This document shows, piece by piece, positions 37,896 through 44,560 of a stretch of DNA of 64,000 nt. Numbering within the stretch: the stretch's first letter is position 1; the number at the start of each line of letters is the position of its first letter. Source of the DNA: Desulfolinea sp964487745 (lineage in GTDB: Bacteria > Chloroflexota > Anaerolineae > Anaerolineales > Villigracilaceae); contig CAZASG010000003.1 of the NCBI GenBank assembly GCA_964487745.1, positions 1-64,000 on the forward strand, in the 5' to 3' direction. A program made the translations under genes and the position numbers. Below the pieces are notes generated by a model. It was given only the letters and a program-made list of their open reading frames with translations, had not been told where the DNA came from and searched no databases.

Positions 37896-40008
37896 TTCTT
37901 AGATTCGGTTTTGTGGGAACGCCGCTTGCGGCGGTAGGCGCAGGATAATCGACACGTGGATGCAATGTCCCGCGCAGGGTGGCGACGAAGGATTCTCTGA
38001 TCAGGTGCAGGTCGCGCAAGGTTAGACGGGTATCGTGTAATTGACCGTTTTTCTGTGCACTTGCGATCACTTTTTGAACTAGTGAGCGTAGCTCCGTTTC
38101 ATCTTGTGGTCGTTTGGCGCGTGAAATCGCTTCGGTGCTATCGGCAAGCATGAGCAGGGCTGTTTCGCGTGAACGTGGCGGAGGTCCGGGGTAACGGAAT
38201 TTCTCGATATCCACTTTGCTGGGGTCTCCACTTGCATTTTGAAGGGCTTGTGTATATTGATAGCGGGTAATATTGGTGCCGTGATGTTCAAGGATGAAGT
38301 CGATCAGGCGACTTGGTAGACGATGCTTTTTTGCCAAGTCCACGCCGTCAGTAACATGTTTGATAATAGACTCGGCGCTTTCTTCCGGGGCAATATCTTC
38401 ATGGGTGTTGATATTGCCCGGGGTCTGATTTTCAATGAAAAAGAGCGGGTTCGCTGCTTTGCCAACATCATGATATAGCGCGCCAACGCGAACGAGAAGT
38501 GCATCGGCACCGATGCTTTCGGCAGCCTGTTCGGCAAGATTTGAAACTTGTAGGGAATGTTGATATGTGCCTGGTGCAGCTCTCAGGAAGAATTGCAAAA
38601 GAGGGGCATCGGGACGTGAGATTTCGAGCAATTGAAGGGTGGTAGTCAAACCCAGGATTTGCGCAATGAAGAATTGAAGGAGCAAAGTCAAGCTGGCGGA
38701 AGCGATCCCGTTAAAGGCGGCTGCGCCGACCAATGTGGCAATGCCTATCCAATCGGGGTTTGTGAAAGGCAACCAATATGCCAAAAGCATCGCTATTCCA
38801 GTTGCAGAGATCACCAGGCCAGCTTTTATAAAGGACCATACGCGGTGCGCTTTTCGCAGGATCAGGATACTGAGGAAGGACGAAACGAGATAATATGCGG
38901 TCAGATCAAGCGAATTGGAAAGCCCATAGGTGGTGAGGAGGCTCAACGCAAAAGCGAGGATGAAGCCTGCATCTACACCGAAGAGGGTTGCAATGAGCAA
39001 GCCGAATGCGGGCAATGGGTATAAGTAAGGGATAATGGCATGATTCGGGATTGTCAGCCGCGCAGCGATTAGGAAGATCAAAAAGACAAGTGTAACCAAG
39101 ATCATCCCGCGCATATCGTTAACGAAAGCAGGGCGTCGATAGGAGAAATATAGCCAGAGCAGAATTGCCAAGGTTAGCGTAAGCGCAGCCGCGCCCACAT
39201 AATCGGGCCATTCTTGTTCGGGTTGAATCAAGCCTAAAATGGTCAAAGCTTCGAGATCGGCAGACGAGATAACTTCTCCGCTTGATACTACGGTCTCCCC
39301 GGCTATATAGCGTTGAATGACAGGCTCCACAGATTCACTTGCAGATGCGCGGGCTGTTTCTGTGAGTTCTGCACTATATAAGCTGTTTGGAACAATGAAT
39401 GCACGTACCAATTCCGCGACCAATTGTGCTTGCGTTTCGGTCAGCGCGAGACTAACGCGTGAAGGTACACTGCGTTGAACGCTTGCAACATCTCCTTGAC
39501 GGATGCTGTTACGCATCATCTGTTCGAGCACGCTCTGCGATTCTTGTTGGATTGCCTCCCATTGAGCATCGTTCAAGCCTAGGATTATTTCAATGGCTTC
39601 TTCCTCTAATTGGATGGATTCTAGTCTCTGGAGATCGTTCTTCTTTTGTTCAGCGGATGCAAACTCATCTACACGTACCACGGAGACGAATAAAAGCGTC
39701 TCGCGCATGCTGTCAATTTGCTCCCGTGCAATAGAAGGGTCTGCCGTTGAATAGACCGGTGCTACTGTTAATGCCGCAGATTGGCGTGCCTCTTCAGTGC
39801 GAATTTCGCTAACATATTCGATCGTGCGAGGAGCTTGCAGGTCGCGTGGGGCGACCCCTCCCACATCGAGGGGAATCGCATCCTGACGCAGGGCCAGCGG
39901 GGTTACGATGGTTGCGAAAGCAGCTGCTGCGGCGATGAAAAGCCCCAGAGCGCGCAAAAAGATAAAGCGTCTGGGTGATGTAGGAGAGTTTTCTCCGGGA
40001 TCAGACAT
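37888..40008 (-). CDS. pgpH: 7TMR-HD phosphohydrolase (PgpH-like, probable c-di-AMP phosphodiesterase)
   Basis: The 706-residue protein has one N-terminal transmembrane helix, an extracytoplasmic domain (about 45-275, 7TMR-HDED type), seven transmembrane helices (about 280-475) and a cytoplasmic HD domain with HSLQVSNLAEQAA, ALYHDVGKAANP, NTHEDIAPEESA and LIDFILEHHG. In Listeria and Bacillus PgpH cleaves c-di-AMP to 5'-pApA. The HD ligands are intact. It lies upstream of ybeY-dgkA, matching the phoH-pgpH-ybeY-dgkA order of many genomes, here without phoH. A short Pro-rich tail ends the protein. Transcription probably begins at yqeY. Confidence 0.94.
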   Translation of the reverse strand: MSDPGENSPTSPRRFIFLRALGLFIAAAAAFATIVTPLALRQDAIPLDVGGVAPRDLQAPRTIEYVSEIRTEEARQSAALTVAPVYSTADPSIAREQIDSMRETLLFVSVVRVDEFASAEQKKNDLQRLESIQLEEEAIEIILGLNDAQWEAIQQESQSVLEQMMRNSIRQGDVASVQRSVPSRVSLALTETQAQLVAELVRAFIVPNSLYSAELTETARASASESVEPVIQRYIAGETVVSSGEVISSADLEALTILGLIQPEQEWPDYVGAAALTLTLAILLWLYFSYRRPAFVNDMRGMILVTLVFLIFLIAARLTIPNHAIIPYLYPLPAFGLLIATLFGVDAGFILAFALSLLTTYGLSNSLDLTAYYLVSSFLSILILRKAHRVWSFIKAGLVISATGIAMLLAYWLPFTNPDWIGIATLVGAAAFNGIASASLTLLLQFFIAQILGLTTTLQLLEISRPDAPLLQFFLRAAPGTYQHSLQVSNLAEQAAESIGADALLVRVGALYHDVGKAANPLFFIENQTPGNINTHEDIAPEESAESIIKHVTDGVDLAKKHRLPSRLIDFILEHHGTNITRYQYTQALQNASGDPSKVDIEKFRYPGPPPRSRETALLMLADSTEAISRAKRPQDETELRSLVQKVIASAQKNGQLHDTRLTLRDLHLIRESFVATLRGTLHPRVDYPAPTAASGVPTKPNLRND

Positions 40009-40023
40009 ACTGAAAGAAGACCT

Positions 40024-40470
40024 CTATCCTTGCAGTAATTCTCGAACGACTTTGCTGATATCGCCGCCGGGAGCTCGTCCCGCCACACGGGGGATGATGA
40101 CTTTCATCACATTACCCATATCAGAGATCGCGGTTGCGCCTACCTCCGCAATGACTTCTTCTGCGAGGGCGCGCAATTCTTCAGCGGGCATTGCTTCAGG
40201 CAGGAATTGCTTCAGAACAGCGATTTCTTCCTCTGTATCAGCAACGAGATCATCCCGCCCTGCCTTTTTTGCTTCCTCGATGGTCTCCTGTCGTGATTTC
40301 AATTCCTTTTGCAAAATGGCAAGAACAGCGGTTTCGTCGAGATCGGTTTTGCGATCTTTTTCAGCTTGCTGAATGGCAGCGCGGACCATTGTCAACGTGC
40401 GTTTGGCAACCTTGTCTTTGGCACGCATCGCCTCTTTCATGGCGTTATTAAGTTGAGTTTTTGTATCCAT
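40024..40470 (-). CDS. yqeY: GatB/YqeY domain protein
   Basis: The start at 40470-40468 gives the expected 148-residue YqeY protein (MDTKTQLNNAMKEAMRAKD); the frame extends upstream, but that part overlaps the PadR promoter. Features include RTLTMVRAAIQQAEKDR, ILQKELKSRQETIEEA, KQFLPEAM and the C-terminal MGNVMKVIIPRVAGRAPGG. The YqeY domain resembles the tRNA-binding tail of GatB; its free-standing role is not established. It is 15 bases upstream of pgpH. A TATAAT box ends seven bases before the ATG, suggesting a leaderless message. Confidence 0.93.
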   Translation of the reverse strand: MDTKTQLNNAMKEAMRAKDKVAKRTLTMVRAAIQQAEKDRKTDLDETAVLAILQKELKSRQETIEEAKKAGRDDLVADTEEEIAVLKQFLPEAMPAEELRALAEEVIAEVGATAISDMGNVMKVIIPRVAGRAPGGDISKVVRELLQG

Positions 40471-40477
40471 GTTCTGG

Positions 40478-40483
40478 ATTATA
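40478..40483 (-). promoter_or_regulatory. -10 box placed for a leaderless yqeY message
   Basis: TATAAT on the minus strand ends exactly seven bases before the ATG, so transcription should start at or next to the A of the start codon. No good -35 hexamer is evident at the usual distance. Confidence 0.5.
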
Positions 40484-40521
40484 ACGGAAGACTTTAGGAA
40501 ATATATTTGAATTTTTTCTTC

Positions 40522-40550
40522 TTGACATATTTGCTTACCTGTACTATAGT
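40522..40550 (+). promoter_or_regulatory. Promoter of the padR gene
   Basis: A near-consensus TTGACA (40522-40527), a 17-base spacer and TATAGT (40545-40550). This is one of the strongest promoters in the window and is divergent from yqeY. Confidence 0.8.
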
Positions 40551-40554
40551 ATAG
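40539..40554. promoter_or_regulatory. Palindrome over the padR -10 box, candidate PadR operator
   Basis: CT-G-TACTATAGTA-T-AG: a perfect 10-bp palindrome inside a 16-bp near-palindrome that covers the -10 box. PadR-family repressors bind such dyads in their own promoters, so autorepression is a reasonable inference. Confidence 0.55.
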
Positions 40555-40585
40555 ATCATATAAAATAAGTGGAATGGTTTTGCCT

Positions 40586-41164
40586 ATGTCTCTCAAACAC
40601 GCTATCTTGGGATTTCTTTCGTTCAAATCGCTCTCAGGCTATGACCTGAAAAAAGCTTTTGACCGCTCTATCCAACATTTTTGGCCCGCCAACCAGAGTC
40701 AGATATATCGCACTCTCTCCGCCTTGAGTGATGATGGTCAGGTTGATATCGAAGTGATCGAGCGAGAAGATCGCCTGGATATGAAGATCTATCACATTAC
40801 CGAAAGCGGCGAAGAAGAATTACATCAGTGGTTGTCTACCCCCTTGCCTGAGCAAGCCTTCCGTGAGCCTTTTTTGATCCAGCTTTACTTTGGTGGCAGG
40901 CTCTCAGATGAAGAACTCCTTACTATTCTTGAAAATGCTATTCGGGGGGTAAGAGAAAAGTTGGAAATTTATAAAACAGTCTACGCAGGCTATAAAGCCA
41001 GAATGAAAAATATTGAAGCTGAACATAAAAAAGCTTTCTTCATGAGCGTGATCACGCTGGAGTATGGTCTTATGAGTGGACAATCAGAATTGGCATGGAT
41101 GGAAAGTGTCGTCGAACGTCTGAGAACCGGTAAGCTTGAGCTTACTGACTTTGGGCGAGAATAA
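40586..41164 (+). CDS. PadR family transcriptional regulator
   Basis: The protein has 192 residues from the ATG at 40586; an ATG at 40574 adds four residues and cannot be excluded. It has the PadR winged helix (HAILGFLSFKSLSGYDLKKAFD, SQIYRTLSALSDDGQVDIE, KIYHITESGEEELHQWL) and the longer C-terminal helical half of the Vir-type PadR family (Pfam PF10400), including a closing helix rich in Glu and Arg. PadR proteins repress genes for membrane or detoxification proteins and respond to small ligands. The likely target here is its own operon with the downstream CPBP protease, starting about 30 bases later. Confidence 0.93.
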   Translation: MSLKHAILGFLSFKSLSGYDLKKAFDRSIQHFWPANQSQIYRTLSALSDDGQVDIEVIEREDRLDMKIYHITESGEEELHQWLSTPLPEQAFREPFLIQLYFGGRLSDEELLTILENAIRGVREKLEIYKTVYAGYKARMKNIEAEHKKAFFMSVITLEYGLMSGQSELAWMESVVERLRTGKLELTDFGRE

Positions 41165-41193
41165 ACTATTATCTTATCTGTAGGAGAAATACA

Positions 41194-41919
41194 ATGTTTT
41201 TACGAGTTAGTCTTTTCTATATTATGACCTGGTTTTTCCTGATGCTTTTGGGCGGTATCCAACAGGAGACAGGCTTGCTACCGCCAGAGATCGGTTTGCC
41301 ACAATGGGGTCCTGGTATCGCCGCATTGGTGATGTTGCTTATCTTCCGCAAGGATAACTTCAAACTGTCCTTTTTCGATAAAAGTATTCCAGCCTTTCGC
41401 TATCTAGCTGCATTATTACCGTTAGGAATTGGGGTACTGGTTTATTTACTTCGATTTATTTTCCCATTTGAAGCAGCTGCCCCCGAAGGGATATTTGAAA
41501 ATCTTTCCCTGGTCTTGATCTGGATGCCGCTCGGCGCTTTAGGCGAAGAGATTGGCTGGCGTGGTTATCTCCACAAAAAACTGGATACTAAAATGCGTGG
41601 GTTGGTATCATCTGTGCTGGTTGGTATCTTGTGGTTTCCTATTCATATTCATTTTCTTGGTGAAGGACCACTTTTCATATTCCTGCTGGTGATCTGGTTT
41701 ATTGCCCAATCTATCGTGATGTACGCGATCTTACATGATATTGAATTCAATATTGTGATCGCAACACTCTATCACTGGGCGATCAATCTGGCAAATCTGC
41801 TCATTCTTGATGTCACCTACAACACATCCTTCTGGATGCTCAACACCCTGATCTGGGTGGTCGTGGCTGCCTTTGCTATTTTCAAAAAGAAAGAATTTTT
41901 TATTGGTGCAAAAATCTAG
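41194..41919 (+). CDS. CPBP family intramembrane glutamic endopeptidase
   Basis: The 241-residue membrane protein has about seven helices. It carries the CPBP (Abi) motifs: LGEEIGWRGYLHKKL with the catalytic Glu pair and Arg, WFPIHIHFLG with His, and YHWAINLANL with the third motif. The eukaryotic relative is the CAAX protease Rce1; bacterial members process or protect membrane proteins, some giving bacteriocin immunity. It follows padR on the same transcript, GGAG upstream of its ATG, and ends before a bidirectional terminator. The substrate is unknown. Confidence 0.92.
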   Translation: MFLRVSLFYIMTWFFLMLLGGIQQETGLLPPEIGLPQWGPGIAALVMLLIFRKDNFKLSFFDKSIPAFRYLAALLPLGIGVLVYLLRFIFPFEAAAPEGIFENLSLVLIWMPLGALGEEIGWRGYLHKKLDTKMRGLVSSVLVGILWFPIHIHFLGEGPLFIFLLVIWFIAQSIVMYAILHDIEFNIVIATLYHWAINLANLLILDVTYNTSFWMLNTLIWVVVAAFAIFKKKEFFIGAKI

Positions 41920-41925
41920 ATAAAG

Positions 41926-41958
41926 AAAAGCTCCCGTTTTGATGAACGGGAGCTTTTT
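41926..41958. terminator. Bidirectional intrinsic terminator
   Basis: AAAAGCTCCCGTT (41926-41938) and AACGGGAGCTTTT (41945-41957) form a 13-bp stem with a 6-base loop, T on one side and A on the other. It separates the convergent CPBP and tex genes. Confidence 0.9.
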
Positions 41959-41961
41959 GCT

Positions 41962-44091
41962 TTAATTTTGTGCCCAACCCAACCCAATTCGTCCGCGGGT
42001 GGCTTCGATGGATAGAATTTCCACATCCAGTACGTCGCCGACTTTCAGAATTGTGCCGCGCGGGATCTTTGAGATATGCAGCAAGCCATCCTGTTTGACG
42101 CCGATGTCGATGAAAGCACCAAAATCAACAACATTGCGAACGGTGCCCTTTAGTACCAACCCTTCGCTGAGATCATCCATGTTCAGGACATCGGAGCGTA
42201 AGATGGGCGCAGGCGCATCTTCGCGGGGATCACGCCCAGGGCGAGCAAGCTGCTCGAGGATGTCTTCCAGCGTGGGGAGACCACAATCGAGTTCTTTCGC
42301 CAGCGCTTCGGGCGCGGTTTTTGCGGTCAGTTGCTCGAGGGCGGCAACCCGCTCAACTATAGCGGAGGCAGGCGCAATTCCGGCGCGATCTAGCACGGCT
42401 TCGGCAACGGGATAAGATTCGGGGTGAATGGCAGAGTTGTCCAACGCGTTCCGCCCATCCCGTATCCGCAAAAATCCGGCAGATTGTTCGTAGGCTTTCT
42501 TCCCTAACCCTGAAACTTTCTGCAATTCGCGGCGTGTCTGGAAAACGCCATTTTCTTCACGATGTGCAATAATCCCCTGCGCGACTTTGTTGCCGATGCC
42601 CGCCACATGGGTCAACAGCGCGGCGCTGGCGGTGTTGACGTTCACGCCGACCTGATTGACGACTGACTCGACCACGCCATCGAGCGCGTGTGCCAAATCC
42701 TTTTGGTTCACGTCGTGCTGGTACATGCCCACGCCGATGGCTTTGGGATCAATTTTGACCAACTCGGCGAGTGGGTCCTGGGCACGGCGGGCAATGGAAA
42801 CCGCGCCGCGAATGGAAACATCCATATCGGGAAATTCGGCGCGCGCCAGCGGGGATGCCGAGTAAACGGATGCGCCCGCTTCGTTGACGATCAGATATTT
42901 GGTGGATTTCGCGCCGCGCGTCAGTTCTGCGACAAGCTTTTCCGTTTCACGGGATGCGGTGCCGTTACCGATGGCGACGAGCGTAACCTTGTGACGCTGG
43001 ATCATCTCTTCGAGTTTCTTGCGGGACGCGCTCCATTCATTTTGGGGCGCGTGTGGATAAATGGTGCCAGTATCGAGCAGTTTGCCCGTTGAATCCACGA
43101 CCGCGAGCTTGGAGCCTGTTCTATAGCCCGGATCAATGGCGAGAACGATTTGCCCTTCGAGGGGCGGCTGACCGAGCAGGGCACGCAAATTGGTGGCGAA
43201 AACTTGAATGGCGTGGTTCTCAGATTTCTCCGACAAGCTGCGGCGTACATCTCGCGCAATGGAGGGAAGCAGTAAACGTCCCGCCGAATCTTGGATGGCC
43301 TCTTCGAGTTGGTCAATGAATGGGCTGATAATATCGCCTTCAAATTCGCGTTGGATGGCGTTAAGCCAATCTCGCTCAGCGATGTGGACGCGCACGCGCA
43401 AAATGCCTTCATTTTCGCCACGCGCGATAGCCAAAATTTGATGGGGTTGCAGGCGATCTACACGCCCTTCAAAATTGTAGTAGGTTTCATAAACACCGCG
43501 TTCGTCGGATGCTTTTTCAATCTTCTCTGCGCTGAGCATGGCATATTGCAAAGCTTTCTCACGCACAGCAGCGCGGATATTGGCATTATCGCTGATCTGC
43601 TCGGCGACAATATCGCGTGCGCCTTGCAGAGCATCTTTTACGCTGGAAACATCTTCGGTGAGATATTCTTTGGCAGCTTCTTCAGGGGAAATATCTATTC
43701 GCTGCTCAAGGATGAGCGTGGCTAAAGGCTCCAATCCTTTTTCCTGCGCCATCATCGCGCGCGTGCGGCGTTTCGGGCGATAAGGCGCGTAAAGGTCTTC
43801 GAGCGTGGTCAGCGAATTGGCAGCGTTGATCTTAGCTTTGAGTTCGTCGTTGAGTTTTCCCTGCTCCTCGATGGATTTCAGGATAGTCGCCCGGCGGTCG
43901 TCAATGGTGCGCAAATGCACGATCTCATCGGCGATGATGCGGATCTGCTCATCGTCGAGAGAGCCGGTCATCTCTTTGCGGTAACGGGAAATAAAGGGGA
44001 CGGTGTTGCCCTCGTCCAGCAAGCGGATGGTCGCTTCAACCTGGGAGGGCTTGACTTTCAGTTGGGATGCAATAATTTGTGTATGAGTCAT
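41962..44091 (-). CDS. tex: Tex family RNA-binding transcription accessory protein
   Basis: The 709-residue protein matches Tex along its full length: N-terminal helical region (ASQLKVKPSQVEATIRLLDEG and PFISRYRKEMTGSLDDEQ), the YqgF-like nuclease fold (VLAIDPGYRTGSKLAVVD), helix-hairpin-helix motifs (VNQVGVNVNTASAALLTHVAGIG and KVSGLGKKAYEQSAGFLRI) and a C-terminal S1 domain (LVLKGTVRNVVDFGAFIDIGV). Tex binds RNA/DNA and influences transcription and stress tolerance. A TAAAAT box ends seven bases before the ATG. Confidence 0.96.
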   Translation of the reverse strand: MTHTQIIASQLKVKPSQVEATIRLLDEGNTVPFISRYRKEMTGSLDDEQIRIIADEIVHLRTIDDRRATILKSIEEQGKLNDELKAKINAANSLTTLEDLYAPYRPKRRTRAMMAQEKGLEPLATLILEQRIDISPEEAAKEYLTEDVSSVKDALQGARDIVAEQISDNANIRAAVREKALQYAMLSAEKIEKASDERGVYETYYNFEGRVDRLQPHQILAIARGENEGILRVRVHIAERDWLNAIQREFEGDIISPFIDQLEEAIQDSAGRLLLPSIARDVRRSLSEKSENHAIQVFATNLRALLGQPPLEGQIVLAIDPGYRTGSKLAVVDSTGKLLDTGTIYPHAPQNEWSASRKKLEEMIQRHKVTLVAIGNGTASRETEKLVAELTRGAKSTKYLIVNEAGASVYSASPLARAEFPDMDVSIRGAVSIARRAQDPLAELVKIDPKAIGVGMYQHDVNQKDLAHALDGVVESVVNQVGVNVNTASAALLTHVAGIGNKVAQGIIAHREENGVFQTRRELQKVSGLGKKAYEQSAGFLRIRDGRNALDNSAIHPESYPVAEAVLDRAGIAPASAIVERVAALEQLTAKTAPEALAKELDCGLPTLEDILEQLARPGRDPREDAPAPILRSDVLNMDDLSEGLVLKGTVRNVVDFGAFIDIGVKQDGLLHISKIPRGTILKVGDVLDVEILSIEATRGRIGLGWAQN

Positions 44092-44098
44092 GGCGGCG

Positions 44099-44104
44099 AT
44101 TTTA
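44099..44104 (-). promoter_or_regulatory. -10 box placed for a leaderless tex message
   Basis: TAAAAT on the minus strand, exactly seven bases before the tex ATG. A TTTGTA/TTGTAA element lies 15-16 bases upstream as a possible -35. Confidence 0.45.
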
Positions 44105-44150
44105 CCAAAAGTTGATGATTTACAAAATAGGTATTCTGCGAATAAATGAT

Positions 44151-44210
44151 TCTCCCCTAAATTCCACGCTTTTGGAATTTGGGGGAGATGTCCGTAGGAC
44201 AGAGGGGGCG
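44151..44210. repeat. REP/MITE-like double hairpin
   Basis: TCTCCCCTAAATTCCA (44151-44166) pairs with 44173-44188 over 16 bases with one T-G pair; a second hairpin TGTCC-GTA-GGACA (44189-44201) follows, then GAGGGGG. The layout, and the peptide (GGDVRRTEGAL) obtained on translating it, are those of a dispersed palindromic repeat found in many bacterial genomes. It has only one copy in this window. Confidence 0.5.
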
Positions 44211-44213
44211 CTT

Positions 44214-44245
44214 AAAAAGAAAAACCGGCTTCGGATGAACCGGTT
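44214..44245 (-). terminator. Second copy of the tRNA-Pro terminator
   Basis: AACCGG (44223-44228) and CCGGTT (44240-44245), with a T-rich run on the minus strand (44214-44222). Nearly identical to 44319-44351, including the flanking TTATGCTT. Confidence 0.7.
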
Positions 44246-44285
44246 ATGCTTAGTTGAGCGGACGGGATTTGCCCGTCCCCTTCAC
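44246..44285 (-). pseudogene. Degenerate 3' end of a tRNA-Pro-like gene
   Basis: Minus-strand bases GACGG-GCAAATC-CCGTC (44277-44261) still form a T-arm with a 5-bp stem and 7-base loop, followed by CGCTC and then the duplicated TTATGCTT/terminator. There is no recognisable anticodon or 5' half. I infer a decayed partial duplication of the tRNA-Pro 3' region. Confidence 0.45.
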
Positions 44286-44318
44286 GGGGGAAACCGCCGA
44301 CAAAAATAGTTGGTGTCT

Positions 44319-44351
44319 TAAAAAGAGAAACCGGCCTCGGGTAAGCCGGTT
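44319..44351 (-). terminator. Terminator of tRNA-Pro
   Basis: AACCGGC (44329-44335) and GCCGGTT (44345-44351) form a 7-bp stem with a 9-base loop, followed on the minus strand by a T-rich tract. It lies eight bases past the tRNA 3' end. Confidence 0.8.
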
Positions 44352-44358
44352 ATGCTTG

Positions 44359-44432
44359 TCGGGGCGGGCGGATTTGAACCGCCGACCTCGCCGACCCGAA
44401 CGGCGCGCTCTACCGGGCTGAGCCACGCCCCG
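44359..44432 (-). tRNA. tRNA-Pro (anticodon CGG)
   Basis: The minus strand gives CGGGGCG/CGCCCCG as acceptor stem, a D-arm with GGCTCAGCCCGGTAGAGC, anticodon stem CGCCG/CGGCG with loop TTCGGGT (anticodon CGG, plus-strand 44396-44398), T-arm GGCGG-TTCAAAT-CCGCC and discriminator A. It has 74 bases; CCA is not encoded. It reads CCG codons. Confidence 0.97.
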
Positions 44433-44445
44433 AATAGCGAGCGTG

Positions 44446-44474
44446 ATTATACTGCTCGCTATCTTTTTTTGCAA
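44446..44474 (-). promoter_or_regulatory. Promoter of tRNA-Pro
   Basis: On the minus strand, TTGCAA (44474-44469), 17 bases and TATAAT (44451-44446), identical in hexamers and spacing to the tRNA-Val promoter. A 9-bp inverted repeat (ATAGCGAGC at 44434-44442, GCTCGCTAT at 44454-44462) flanks the -10 box. Confidence 0.75.
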
Positions 44475-44560
44475 GAAAATATCAGGATTCTGTCCTGTTG
44501 AATCAATAGAACAAATTTTCGTGGTAAGATAGGCACGCTACAAATTTTATGGAGAATCCT

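Noticed and set aside
38632..39024. 130-codon plus-strand frame opposite the PgpH-like gene
   Set aside because: Entirely inside a well-supported gene on the other strand, with unnatural Cys/Gln/Glu composition.
44498..44530. Possible gyrA promoter TTGAAT ... TAAGAT
   Set aside because: The spacer would be 21 bases, too long; no better pair was found, so no promoter is listed for gyrA.
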